DNA from: Actinomyces naeslundii
Lineage (GTDB): Bacteria > Actinomycetota > Actinomycetes > Actinomycetales > Actinomycetaceae
DNA: 64,000 bases
Direction: 5' to 3'
Assembly (NCBI RefSeq): GCF_001956585.1
Contig: NZ_MSRR01000004.1
Coordinates: 62,001 to 126,000 of the forward strand
The translations under genes and the position numbers were made by a program. This document shows positions 29,097 through 38,941 of the stretch, piece after piece. The notes beneath the pieces are model-generated. The model did not search any database, was not told the DNA's origin, and worked only from the letters and a program-made list of their open reading frames with translations. Position 1 is the first letter of the stretch. Every line of letters begins with the position of its first letter.

Positions 29097-30308
29097 ATGC
29101 ATAACGATAGTTTTCTCTCGACACTCTGGATGCGGCTCCACGACTTCCTGCCGCACCTGAGACGAACTATCCTTATGTTGACCATCATACCCGTCATTCT
29201 TGTCGACACCATCGCATACTTAACTTACAGAAACAGCTTAAACTCATCCGTTTTCTGGGAAGCCGTCCAGGTACTCTGCTTTATCCCATATGCCTACACG
29301 AAAGATCGGCGCATCGGAGTAACACCGTACTGCATCGCACTCACACTCACCTTTTGCCTACCGGGAGTGCAGCCAATCTGGGCCTGGTTCTTCGTCTACA
29401 TCATCATCACCGACCTCCTGGCTGCAAGCAAAGCACGCCTGGCATTTATTCAGATCCTCTTATTTCTCTTAGTTCAACTAATTTCGGGAATACCATTTCT
29501 TCCAACGGCATTTTGGACAGTTGTTTGGGGAATAACCTCCGCCTCCATTGGCATCCTGATCCGCAACACAAGAGAGCGCCTCGAGGAGATGCAGCGGGAG
29601 GCGGAGCACTCCAAGGAGGTCGCCGCCGAGCTCATTCAGCAGCTGCGCCGCGACATTGCGGACAGCCTCCACGACGACCTGGCCGCCGATCTCACTCGCA
29701 TGCTCATTATCTCGCGCTCCATCAGTCTCCCCAATGGAGACGACCGCGACCGCCTGCTGGATCTACAGGACCGGACCCAGCAGGCCCTTGCCCATCTGCG
29801 TCTACTCATCCACAACCTCGCCGTCTCCCAGGGACTGCCCAAGGAGGAGCCCACCCTTCGGGAGATTGTCGACTCCAGCGTCTCCACACTGTCCCAGCGA
29901 GAGATCGTCCTCGACGCCGACCTGGACGGCATTGAGGACATTCCGGCTCTGCACCGCTCCGAGCCCGGCCGGCTCCTGGTCGCCTTCATCCGCGAGAACA
30001 TCCTCAACGCCCTCAAGTACAACGCCCCGCACGATCTGGTCTCCCTGTTCGTGGAGCAGGAGCAGGACATGCTCTACATCAGCTGCAGCTCACCGTGGAG
30101 GGAGCAGAAGGTGCCCGAGGAGATGCACGGCGGGTACGGTTTATTAGCACTTCAGAATCGCTTCGAGAACGCCGGAGGCACACTGAGCTCCAACCGGATC
30201 GGAGCCTCCTGGACCGTTCTTGCCAGCCTTCCCTGGAGTGAGATCGCCACACCGACCACTAATGCAAGATCCCTCATGTCGCCGCCGGACGGAGCCATTT
30301 ATGCCTAG
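29097..30308 (+). CDS. Sensor histidine kinase of the HisKA_3 (NarL-partner) type with a multi-helix sensor domain
   Basis: A 403-residue kinase. Residues about 22-155 are hydrophobic with five or six membrane segments and almost no extracellular domain, as in peptide- or membrane-sensing kinases. A coiled region follows (about 156-186). The phospho-acceptor H192 sits in RRDIADSLHDDLAADL. The ATPase part has an N box ENILNALKYN (N301, N304) and GGYGLLALQNRFENAGG, but the usual DxGxG box is replaced by ISCSSPWRE. The ribosome site is weak (AAGGA only two bases from the ATG). The first 450 bases are AT-richer than the rest. The gene overlaps its response regulator by eight bases. Confidence 0.85.
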   Translation: MHNDSFLSTLWMRLHDFLPHLRRTILMLTIIPVILVDTIAYLTYRNSLNSSVFWEAVQVLCFIPYAYTKDRRIGVTPYCIALTLTFCLPGVQPIWAWFFVYIIITDLLAASKARLAFIQILLFLLVQLISGIPFLPTAFWTVVWGITSASIGILIRNTRERLEEMQREAEHSKEVAAELIQQLRRDIADSLHDDLAADLTRMLIISRSISLPNGDDRDRLLDLQDRTQQALAHLRLLIHNLAVSQGLPKEEPTLREIVDSSVSTLSQREIVLDADLDGIEDIPALHRSEPGRLLVAFIRENILNALKYNAPHDLVSLFVEQEQDMLYISCSSPWREQKVPEEMHGGYGLLALQNRFENAGGTLSSNRIGASWTVLASLPWSEIATPTTNARSLMSPPDGAIYA

Positions 30309-30972
30309 TCACAGTCTGCGTTCCCTGCGGGTCCTCATTGTCGATGACGACCCGCTCATCCGCACCACCTTCGCCGAGCAGCTCGACATTCAGCGGGCCA
30401 TTACCGTCGTTGCCGCGGCCTCCAGCGGAAGGCAGGCCATCAGCCTGCTCATGACCGGGCAGCAGCCGATCGACGTCGTCCTGCTGGACAGCGATATGCC
30501 GGATATGGACGGGGCTCAGACCGCCAGAGCGATTTATGAGCGCTTCCCCAGGATGCCCATTGTCATGTTCACCGTCTTCAGCCGCGACGAGATGCTCACC
30601 GAGGCCCTGGCCGAGGGCGTCAACGGCTTCATCACCAAGGATGAGAGCACGGAGAACGTCGCCGCCGCGCTCCTGCGCGCCAGCCGCGGGGAACCGGTCA
30701 TGTCCTCACGCCCCACGAGGATGCTCGTCAACGCCTACCAGTCCGAGCAGCGTCGAGCCGTCGCCGAGGCCCGTATCCAGGAGCTGGTCCACGAGCTCCC
30801 GCCCCGGCTTCAGGACGTCTACACCTGCCTCCTGGAGGGACTGACCAACCGGCGCATCGCCCGCAAGCTCGGCATCTCGGAGAACACCGTGCGCATCTAC
30901 GTCTCCGAGGTCCTCCACCGCCTCGGCCACACCTCGCGTACCGAGCTCATCGCCGCAGCCCTGGGCAACTGA
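30301..30972 (+). CDS. LuxR/NarL-family response regulator
   Basis: A 223-residue regulator. The receiver domain (about 9-125) has acidic pocket D15/D16, phospho-acceptor D63 in LLDSDMPDMDG, T91 and K113. The C-terminal LuxR HTH (about 165-220) has LTNRRIARKLGISENTVRIYVSEVL. The ATG at 30301 follows GGAG by six bases, inside the 3' end of the kinase gene, so the two are translationally coupled. It is the output of the preceding kinase; a likely target is the peptide promoter at 28711 (inference). Confidence 0.93.
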   Translation: MPSHSLRSLRVLIVDDDPLIRTTFAEQLDIQRAITVVAAASSGRQAISLLMTGQQPIDVVLLDSDMPDMDGAQTARAIYERFPRMPIVMFTVFSRDEMLTEALAEGVNGFITKDESTENVAAALLRASRGEPVMSSRPTRMLVNAYQSEQRRAVAEARIQELVHELPPRLQDVYTCLLEGLTNRRIARKLGISENTVRIYVSEVLHRLGHTSRTELIAAALGN

Positions 30973-31057
30973 GCTCGGACAGGACGACTGACCACAGAAA
31001 GCAGGGCGCAGGGCCGCCTACGTCCTCGCCTGCCGCCGGCGGCTCTACGCTGGGGCC

Positions 31058-32149
<1,092 letters not shown>

Positions 32150-32556
32150 CACGGAAGCGGTATCTCCTTGTCATTCCCGGTCCGAAATGATCACCGGTAA
32201 CCAACAACGCCAAGACCGGCCATCAACCAGGGGACCGGATTCTTCGCATTGGATATGACGTCGGAATCCCGAATCAAGGCAAACGCAAGAACTGAGAGAA
32301 GAAAAAAGCACAAACAGCGACTTCCACACAGCGAGAGGCATTCACCGCTCCTCCCCAAAATCGCCTCACTTCGACGTCCGTAACTCCCCTGTCCTCACGG
32401 CCTTTCGAACCTTTCCCAGCAAACCGCGGCAGGACGGGGAATCAACCGAACGACACTGACGTTCGTCAGCATCAGCCCCAGAACCCTGCAGTCACCTCAT
32501 GCGTTAACTGCACCACAAACGCGGGCTGTTTGGTCCCCACCAGCCACTCGACACCA
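32150..32556. other. Convergent intergenic region between menB and rskA
   Basis: About 400 bases of clearly lower GC than its flanks, including an A-rich run near 32,295-32,310. A short palindrome CTGACG-TT-CGTCAG occurs at 32456-32469. No gene, RNA or strong T-tailed terminator was recognised. The composition suggests either relict or acquired DNA. Confidence 0.4.
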
Positions 32557-33504
32557 CTAAGCGGAGTCCCCAGCTGGGGTCGAGGAGGGCTCAGGTGCCG
32601 GTGAGCCGGTCGCGGTGCCGGCCTGGTCCTCACTCACCCGCAGGGTGACCAGGGGCGGCGTCGTCGGCTGGGGCGATCCACCTGCTGGTTCCATGGTGAT
32701 GACGATCTGCTGGCCGGGCCTGGGCATGATGTCGAGGAAGGAGAAGCCGGTTCCGTCGCGGGGGTCGTAGACGCCCAGCGAGGTAGTCCGCTCCCCCTCC
32801 TTGAGCCAGACCTGGAGGCTGCGGTCGCCGGCCGAGTCCTTCATCGCGGCCGGCAGGGTCAGGGCAGTCATGCTCATGTCTTGCGACCAGGTGAGAGTCG
32901 CGACGTGGCCGTCCGGCATCGTGTCGGTGACCCGCTGGACGTCCTGGGCCTGGTTGAGGTGGGCGTAGTGCTGGGTCGGCGCCATGGACTCCGCCATGGA
33001 GTCCATGGCCTCATCAACCGCGCCCCGTGCGCTCCAGCGCCCCACACCGATACCGACGCCGAGCAGGACGACAGCCGCGGCCGCTCGCATCAGACCGGCG
33101 CGCCAGGTCGAGCGGCGTCTGCGATGCGCATCGAGGGGGACGATGGACGAGTCAGCCGAGTCAGCCGAGCCGGTACCCCGGCCGGCGGCTGCGCCGCCGG
33201 TCCCACCGGCGTCACTGTCAACGACACTGTCGGTACCCCTGTCATCTCTGTCATCGCTGTCAGCAGCACCGACCGATTGCCCCGCCTGCGGCTCACGCAC
33301 GACGGCTTCCAGCAGGGCGGCGCGGATCGCGGCGGGCGGGGCCACGGGCCTCAGCGAGGATCCGAGCAGGGCCGCCGTCTCGGAGTCGAGCGCCTCATGG
33401 GTATCGGCGTCATCGACCCCCTGGACGCCGTCGGAATCCGCGGCGCCCGGCGTATCGGCGCCGCCGCTGATGGCGTCCTCGTGCGTGTTGTCGCGGTCCT
33501 TCAT
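32557..33504 (-). CDS. rskA: Anti-sigma-K factor, RskA family
   Basis: A 315-residue membrane anti-sigma factor. The cytoplasmic N-terminal half is strongly acidic and Asp/Ser-rich with no HxxxCxxC zinc motif. One membrane helix lies at about 138-156 (LMRAAAAVVLLGVGIGVGRW). The external domain matches the RskA C-terminal domain (for example LQVWLKEGERTTSLGVY). It should hold the sigma factor inactive until regulated proteolysis releases it. The ATG overlaps the sigma gene stop (ATGA), the classic sigma/anti-sigma coupling. The N-terminal binding region has diverged more than the rest. Confidence 0.87.
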   Translation of the reverse strand: MKDRDNTHEDAISGGADTPGAADSDGVQGVDDADTHEALDSETAALLGSSLRPVAPPAAIRAALLEAVVREPQAGQSVGAADSDDRDDRGTDSVVDSDAGGTGGAAAGRGTGSADSADSSIVPLDAHRRRRSTWRAGLMRAAAAVVLLGVGIGVGRWSARGAVDEAMDSMAESMAPTQHYAHLNQAQDVQRVTDTMPDGHVATLTWSQDMSMTALTLPAAMKDSAGDRSLQVWLKEGERTTSLGVYDPRDGTGFSFLDIMPRPGQQIVITMEPAGGSPQPTTPPLVTLRVSEDQAGTATGSPAPEPSSTPAGDSA

Positions 33505-34130
33505 GGCTGCACCCCCAGCTCTCGTCGTAACCGTGCCATTCCGTCCCTGATCCGTGTCTTGACCGTCCCCAGCGGCGTGCCCGTGCGGCGGGCGATCTCG
33601 CGGTGGGTCAGGCCGGTGAAGTAGGCCAGCTCAATGGTGGAGCGGTAGGGTTCCCCGACGGCCTCGAGCGCCCGGCGGACCTGCTCACCCTCCATCCTGT
33701 CCTCGACCTGCTGAAGCGTCAGATCGACGTCGGGCATGTAGTCACGCCACCGGCTCTCCCGGTCTCGGGAGGACTGGGAGGAGCGCACCCGATCAATCGC
33801 CCGGTGCCTGGCCATGGTCACCAGCCAGGCCCGGGCGCTGCCTCGAGCCGGAGAGAACGATCCGGCGGTGCGCCACACCTCGAGGAATACCTCCTGGAGG
33901 ACCTCCTCGCTCTGGGCACGGTCGACGACGATCTGCAGGATCAGCGCGAATAGGCGAGAGGACCAGGCGTCATAGAGGTGGGCGAAGGCGTCGGCGTCAC
34001 CGTCGGCCACCTGAGCGATCCACTCCTCTTCAGAGCCGCAAGAACTGCTTGTCACAGGGGAATGGTAGGTGAGACCGGCGGCGCAGGCGGTGCGCGTCCT
34101 AGTGCGCGGTTCCAGCGTCGTCAGGATCAT
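33501..34130 (-). CDS. sigK: ECF RNA polymerase sigma factor, SigK type
   Basis: A 209-residue ECF sigma factor. Region 2 (about 50-120) has DAFAHLYDAWSSRLFAL and SEEVLQEVFLEVWR. Region 4 (about 145-205) has GEPYRSTIELAYFTGLTHRE then IARRTGTPLGTVKTRI. The ATG at 34130 follows GGAG at eight bases; the first 25 residues are a nonconserved lead. In mycobacteria SigK controls mpt83, dipZ and mpt70; here dipZ is the immediate upstream gene, which supports the assignment. Confidence 0.9.
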   Translation of the reverse strand: MILTTLEPRTRTRTACAAGLTYHSPVTSSSCGSEEEWIAQVADGDADAFAHLYDAWSSRLFALILQIVVDRAQSEEVLQEVFLEVWRTAGSFSPARGSARAWLVTMARHRAIDRVRSSQSSRDRESRWRDYMPDVDLTLQQVEDRMEGEQVRRALEAVGEPYRSTIELAYFTGLTHREIARRTGTPLGTVKTRIRDGMARLRRELGVQP

Positions 34131-34196
34131 CGCACCGTCTCCCGACTCGTCTCCGGGGAAGCTTCCCGGGGTGTCGTCTCCATCAGCACCGGAGGG

Positions 34197-35894
34197 TCAC
34201 CCGAAGGTGAAGGAGTAGAGCTCCAGGCCCGGCGACGCCTGAAGCTCGAGCACACCCGAGCCCACCTCGTCGGTACGGACCAGCTCCATCCCGTTGGGTA
34301 CGCCCGAGACGTGGGCGGTATGAGTGCGCCCGTTGACTCTCCAGGTCAGGTCGCCCTCCCCGGAGACGACGAGGTTGACCTGCTTGCCGCGGTAGGACAG
34401 GCGCAGCCGGCCGGGGCCGTCGGCCGGGGCGATGGACTGGGAATCAACCTTCCAGGTGCCGTCAAGGGCGAAGGTGTCGGCCTTGAGGTCGGAGGGGAAG
34501 GAGAAGGAGTGCCGCCCCTTCTGCAGGGCGCCCTGAGCAAAGCCGGAAGCCCGGCTTGAGCCCAGGTAGGTCTCGGGGGTGCGGGGACTGTCCGTGCCCG
34601 CGTCGTCGTCGACCTCGGAGAAGACAGGGGCCGGGAGACTCACGTTCGGGTTGGCCTGCTTGAGCAGCTCGCGGACGTGCTTCTCCGTCGTGGCCTCCCC
34701 GCCCTCGCCGACGTGAGTCTGACGGACGTTGCCCTGGGCGTCGGCCAGGTAGTGGGCGGGCCAGTAGTGGTTGTTGAAGTTGCTCCAGGTGGTCAGGTTG
34801 GAGTCGACCGCGACGGGGTAGGTGATGCCCAGGCGCTCGACGCCGCCACGCACATTGTCCACCTCCTTCTCGAAGGCGTACTCCGGGGAGTGGACGCCGA
34901 TCACCTGAAGGCCGTACTCGGCGTAGGTCTGGTGCAGCTTCTCGACGCCGGGGATCGAGCGCTGGCAGTTGATGCAGGAGTATGCGAAGAAGTCGACCAG
35001 AGTGACCTTGCCTGAGCGGTCCTTCTGGGTCAGGGGCTGGTTACCGGGCGTGTTGAGCCAGGCCACCGTGCCATCAATGGCGGGCAGGGGGCCGCAGTCA
35101 CCGAGAGTGGCGGCTCCAGGACGGCAGGTTCCGGAGGAGGAGTCGCCGTGAAGGAGCTCGTCGGTACGGGCCTGAAGGGAGGCCGTGTAGTCGGGCAGGC
35201 GACGCTGGAGAGCCGCGGGGGCGTCCAGGACGAGCGCGACGGACAGGCCGAGCATGACGACACCGGCAGTGATACGGATAGCGCGCTGACGGGTACGGAA
35301 TGCTCGGATCCGCTCCGTGATGCCGCGGCCGGCCAGGGCGAAGGCCAGCAGCGGGATCGCCGTGCCGACGGCGAAGGACAGGGCCAGTGCGACGGTGTCG
35401 ACGCCGATCCGTCCGGTGGCACCCGCCACAGCGACGGCCGCCAGGACCGGGCCGGCGCAGGGCACGTATGCGGCTCCCAGCACCAGGCCGAGGAGGAAGC
35501 CGTTGGAGGGGTTCTTCGAGCCGCCGAAACGCTGGAAACGCGCGAAGGGGCGTTCCAGGACCTCCATGACCCTCGGCACCATCATGCCCAGGCCGATGAG
35601 TGCGAGCATGATGATGCCGACCCACCGGATGAGGTCCTGTGGCAGATGGAGCAGGCTCAGCAGGGTCGATCCCAGGAGCGTGAACACCGTGAAACTAACC
35701 ACAAGGCCGGTAACCACGAGGTAGGGGTGGAAGCGGGAGGTGAGGCCGCCGTCGGACCCCTCTCCATCACCGCGTGCGCCCTGCGCTCCCGCGGAGAGGA
35801 GGATGACGGGGAGCACCGGCAGGACGCACGGGGAGATCCCCGTGATGAGCCCTCCCAGCAGTCCGATGACCACCAGACTAGAGACCGTTGTCAC
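34197..35894 (-). CDS. dipZ: DipZ-type protein: CcdA membrane domain, thioredoxin domain and C-terminal beta domain
   Basis: A 565-residue thiol-redox protein. Residues 1-225 are a CcdA-like six-helix domain with paired cysteines C23 ([10 protein letters not shown]) and C146 (VPCAGPVL). Residues about 265-415 are an external TlpA-like thioredoxin domain with a CINC motif at C307/C310. The last 120 residues resemble the carbohydrate-binding-like domain of mycobacterial DipZ. It carries electrons from the cytoplasm to envelope disulfides. Upstream of sigK by 66 bases on the same strand, probably one transcription unit. Starts with GTG; the nearest AAAGGG is rather far (about 11 bases). Confidence 0.9.
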   Translation of the reverse strand: MTTVSSLVVIGLLGGLITGISPCVLPVLPVILLSAGAQGARGDGEGSDGGLTSRFHPYLVVTGLVVSFTVFTLLGSTLLSLLHLPQDLIRWVGIIMLALIGLGMMVPRVMEVLERPFARFQRFGGSKNPSNGFLLGLVLGAAYVPCAGPVLAAVAVAGATGRIGVDTVALALSFAVGTAIPLLAFALAGRGITERIRAFRTRQRAIRITAGVVMLGLSVALVLDAPAALQRRLPDYTASLQARTDELLHGDSSSGTCRPGAATLGDCGPLPAIDGTVAWLNTPGNQPLTQKDRSGKVTLVDFFAYSCINCQRSIPGVEKLHQTYAEYGLQVIGVHSPEYAFEKEVDNVRGGVERLGITYPVAVDSNLTTWSNFNNHYWPAHYLADAQGNVRQTHVGEGGEATTEKHVRELLKQANPNVSLPAPVFSEVDDDAGTDSPRTPETYLGSSRASGFAQGALQKGRHSFSFPSDLKADTFALDGTWKVDSQSIAPADGPGRLRLSYRGKQVNLVVSGEGDLTWRVNGRTHTAHVSGVPNGMELVRTDEVGSGVLELQASPGLELYSFTFG

Positions 35895-36130
35895 TATGAT
35901 TCACCCTTTCGGTCCGTTTCTTGTTGTTAGTCTCGAAAGAGGTTCGGAGCCATCGGCAACGGGGATTGTCGAACAACCACATAGCCGTCTATGACGATCG
36001 TCACTCATGACGGACGCCGTCGAGCTCCCACAGAGAGCCCCGTGAGCAACACGGACGACGGCGACTCCGGATCCGCAAGAGCGGGCCATCCCGCACTGAC
36101 ACTGCACCAGCAAGCGCATAAGGAGAACTC

Positions 36131-36631
36131 ATGCGATTCACCGCTACACGTGCCACCAAGACCCTCGCCACCTCACTCCTCATCGCCACCGCCGGACTCG
36201 GTCTGGCCGCCTGCTCCGGCTCCGGCTCGGGCGACTCGACCACGCCCGCAACCAAGCAGACCGCCGGCAGCACCAGTGACGGCGGCTCCATCGCCCCCAG
36301 CGCAGACAGCAAGATGTCCGGCAGCACCGACAGCACGGGTGGTGCTGCCGGCGGCGGCTCCGCGAAGCCCGAGGGCGGCGACAACCAGCCCGCCAGCCCC
36401 GGAGGCCAGCAGGGCGGCGCCGGTCAGCAGGGCGGTTCCGTTCAGGGTGACAACAACCAGGGTCAGCAGGGTGGAGCCGGTCAGCAGGGCGGCGCTGGCG
36501 GCAGCGCCGGTAGCCAGCAGGGCGGTGCCGAGGGCCAGCAGGGTGGCGCCGGCCAGCAACAGGGTGGCGCCGGCCAGCAGCAGGGCGGCGCCGGTGCCAG
36601 CGCCGACAGCCAGCAGGGCGGCGGCAACTAA
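36131..36631 (+). CDS. Secreted lipoprotein with Gln/Gly/Ala repeats
   Basis: A 166-residue precursor with a lipoprotein signal ending LGLAAC, so the mature protein is anchored at the cysteine. The remainder is low complexity: a Ser/Gly/Thr segment, then many repeats of QQGGAG or close variants from about residue 92 on. There is no folded domain; it probably forms a flexible surface or wall-associated stalk. AAGGAG lies five bases before the ATG, and a strong terminator follows. It is divergent from dipZ and so could share SigK control, though no fasciclin domain (as in mycobacterial MPT83) is present. Confidence 0.8.
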   Translation: MRFTATRATKTLATSLLIATAGLGLAACSGSGSGDSTTPATKQTAGSTSDGGSIAPSADSKMSGSTDSTGGAAGGGSAKPEGGDNQPASPGGQQGGAGQQGGSVQGDNNQGQQGGAGQQGGAGGSAGSQQGGAEGQQGGAGQQQGGAGQQQGGAGASADSQQGGGN

Positions 36632-36657
36632 GCCGATAGACCCGCGTTACCCATTGA

Positions 36658-36699
36658 GCGAGGACCCCACCGCAGCCACAGCTGCGGCGGGGTCCTCGC
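36658..36699 (+). terminator. Long hairpin terminator after the lipoprotein gene
   Basis: 19-base arms (36658-36676 and 36681-36699) with a four-base loop and a single mismatch form a very GC-rich stem, followed by CATCTTCC. It lies 26 bases after the lipoprotein stop. Efficient intrinsic termination is likely even without a long T run, as often in high-GC actinobacteria. Confidence 0.72.
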
Positions 36700-36905
36700 C
36701 ATCTTCCGCAGCCCAGATGCTCCACGTCGCACCTGCAGCACGACCAGACGCAGGTCACGATGGCATTGCGGTCCAGCCGCCTCTCGTGCCAGGCTTCCGA
36801 GGGCCGGGTCGGTGGACAACGGACGACTAAGACACCGTTCGATCTGCAAGCCGTCCACCGACCCGGTCATCACACTGTTCACCCCAGTCACCCATGGAGA
36901 CACCC

Positions 36906-37487
36906 ATGCTGTCCGCTCTGCTGGAGAAGACCGACCCCACGCGCCGAAGGATCGGGACCGCGATCCTCGTCGGCATCATCGGAGGGTTCTTCTCCGCCAT
37001 CGTCAAGTTCGGCTGGGAGGTCCCTTTCCCGCCCCGCACCCCGGAGCGCAACGCGACGAACCCGCCCCAGAGACTTCTGGAGCAGCTGGGGATGAGCCCG
37101 GAGCAGTCCCACACCGGCATCACCTTCAACGGCAACGAGGGGCTGCCGATCTACTCGTTCATCATCCACTTCAGCTTCGCGATCGTCTTCGCCGTCTTCT
37201 ACTGCGTCATGGCCGAGTACTACAGATCGATCACGCTGTGGCAGGGGGCCGCCTTCGGTCTGCTCGTGTGGGTGGGGGCGCACCTGGTGCTCATGCCGCT
37301 GACGGGCACGGTTCCCTCTCCCTTCCCGTGGGTCGCCGGCGGGCAGACCTGGGCGGAGCACTTCTCCGAGGCGCTGGGGCACGTCATCTGGCTGTGGTCC
37401 ATCGAGCTGGTGCGCCGCGACCTGCGCAACCGCATCACCCACCAGCCCGACCCCTGGGTGCCGCTCGACGCCGTGCCGGCCCGCTGA
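36906..37487 (+). CDS. YagU-family (DUF1440) inner-membrane protein
   Basis: A 193-residue protein with four predicted helices (GIIGGFFSAIVKFGWE, FIIHFSFAIVFAVFYCVM, GAAFGLLVWVGAHLVLMP and one near the C-terminus), matching the YagU family. In E. coli YagU has been linked to acid resistance; the biochemical role is not known. The ATG at 36906 is preferred over one at 36894 because GGAG precedes it by six bases. It stands alone between a terminator and a repeat-containing gap. Confidence 0.75.
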   Translation: MLSALLEKTDPTRRRIGTAILVGIIGGFFSAIVKFGWEVPFPPRTPERNATNPPQRLLEQLGMSPEQSHTGITFNGNEGLPIYSFIIHFSFAIVFAVFYCVMAEYYRSITLWQGAAFGLLVWVGAHLVLMPLTGTVPSPFPWVAGGQTWAEHFSEALGHVIWLWSIELVRRDLRNRITHQPDPWVPLDAVPAR

Positions 37488-37539
37488 GCCCTCAGGGCCC
37501 GGCACGCCTCTCGTAGCAGCGGAGGTTGGCGTCCCACCA

Positions 37540-37654
37540 GTACTCCGCGAGGGTCGGGCGCTACTGGGGAAGGTTCGGGCGTACTCCACGGGGGCCGGGG
37601 GTTCGTGCAGTACGCACAACCCCTGGCCAGTACACCCCCGCCTTCGTGCAGTAC
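37540..37654. repeat. Pair of inverted short repeats (REP/BIME-like) in the gap after the YagU gene
   Basis: The segment holds two imperfect copies of one unit in opposite orientation. The minus-strand copy (37647 to 37610) differs from the sequence at the extreme right end of the window (63963-64000) at only 5 of 38 positions. The plus-strand copy (about 37541-37583) matches that same end sequence at about 32 of 43 positions. Motifs GTACTC, GTACTG and GGGTTCG recur. It is a dispersed intergenic repeat, not coding. The rest of the 37488-37855 gap holds no gene that I can support. Confidence 0.7.
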
Positions 37655-37855
37655 AGGCCACGGGAGAACCCTGGATCCGACCGCGCGTCTTTCACCTGGA
37701 CCTCGGGGGCTCAGCTACCGGGGGAGAAATCCCGGGAAGGACTCGAAGGGCTAGAGGCACCTGGGCAGGTACTGCTTCTGCTCCGCCCAGTCGATGTACT
37801 TCGTCGACTGCCTGAGGTCCCCGCGCATGAGATCGACGCTCGCCTGGGCCCGGGC

Positions 37856-38827
37856 TCACAGGGTGATGATGACGGTGGCGGCAGCGAAGACGATGCCGTA
37901 GGCGAGCTCCAGGAGTCCGGCGTCGCGCAGGGAACCGATGAGATCGCGTCCCCGGGCACCGGCGCGTACCGGTGCGGTGGCGCGTCGTACCAGCGGAAGC
38001 AGCAGGAGCGGGACGGTCAGCGCGACAACCAGGGTCAGCAGCGGGCTGACGTGGCCTCCGCCGTCGGCGGGACTGGCCGATCCGGTCTCACGCGCCCACA
38101 CCAGCGCGACGGCTCCCAGCAGGAGGGGCAGGTAGAGCATGGCTGAGAAGGCGCGGCGCGCGCCCCGCTCCCCCAGGCGGACGGCCAGGGTCATCTTGCC
38201 GTGATCGGGGTCGGTGTCGATGTCACGCAGGTTGTTGACCATGAGCAGGGAGCAGGCGAGCAGTCCGATCCCGCAGGCCGAGGGCCACAGCCACCCTGGT
38301 ACCGTGTCGGCCTGAACATAGGTGGTGCCGGCGGTGGCCACCAGGCCGAAGAAGATGAAGACGAACAGCTCCCCCAGACCGGCATAGCCGTAGGGGTGGG
38401 ACCCTCCGGTGTAGAACCAGGCGGCCGCGATCGCCGCGGCGCCGACGGCAAGCAGCCACCACTGGCCGCTCAGCGCCAGCAACCCCAGCCCCAGGAGGGC
38501 CCCCAGGCCGAAGCAGCCGAAGGCGGCGAGCTTGACGGTGCGAGGGGCGACCTGCCCGGAGGCGGTCAGGCGCGGCGGCCCAGTGCGCTCGTCGTCGGTG
38601 CCGCGCACGCCGTCGGAGTAGTCGTTGGCCAGATTGCAGCCGACCTGCAGCGCCAGGGCGACGCCCGCGGCCAGGAGGGAGCGCACCCAGGACAGGTCCC
38701 CCGTTGCGGCGGCCGCCCCGGACCCCAGGATGACGGGGGCGACGGCGGCCGGCAGGGTGCGCAGACGCACCACTTCCGCCCAGCTGGTGGCCCGAGGCCC
38801 GCCGTCCTGTGCCGTCTTGCCGCTCAC
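37856..38827 (-). CDS. menA: 1,4-Dihydroxy-2-naphthoate polyprenyltransferase
   Basis: A 323-residue membrane prenyltransferase that attaches the isoprenoid tail to dihydroxynaphthoate. About nine helices are visible. The catalytic Mg-diphosphate motif is NLANDYSDGVRGTDD, with a second acidic motif in NNLRDIDTDPDHGKMTLAVR. The GTG at 38827 follows GGAGG by five bases; the frame upstream of it is discarded. It is divergent from the ADP-ribosylglycohydrolase gene. It supplies demethylmenaquinone to MenG. Confidence 0.95.
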   Translation of the reverse strand: MSGKTAQDGGPRATSWAEVVRLRTLPAAVAPVILGSGAAAATGDLSWVRSLLAAGVALALQVGCNLANDYSDGVRGTDDERTGPPRLTASGQVAPRTVKLAAFGCFGLGALLGLGLLALSGQWWLLAVGAAAIAAAWFYTGGSHPYGYAGLGELFVFIFFGLVATAGTTYVQADTVPGWLWPSACGIGLLACSLLMVNNLRDIDTDPDHGKMTLAVRLGERGARRAFSAMLYLPLLLGAVALVWARETGSASPADGGGHVSPLLTLVVALTVPLLLLPLVRRATAPVRAGARGRDLIGSLRDAGLLELAYGIVFAAATVIITL

Positions 38828-38941
38828 GGCTTCCTCCGATCCTCTAGGGTAAGCGGCAGCGACCCTACCAGCGCCGTGGCCGGTGCCGGTATCCCAGCCA
38901 GCACCCTCGTCAGTACTCAGGATGACACTCAGGATGACTCT

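Noticed and set aside
36131-36631. Lipoprotein as an MPT83/MPT70-type fasciclin antigen of the SigK regulon
   Set aside because: The mature part is only Gln/Gly/Ala/Ser repeats; no fasciclin-domain sequence is present.
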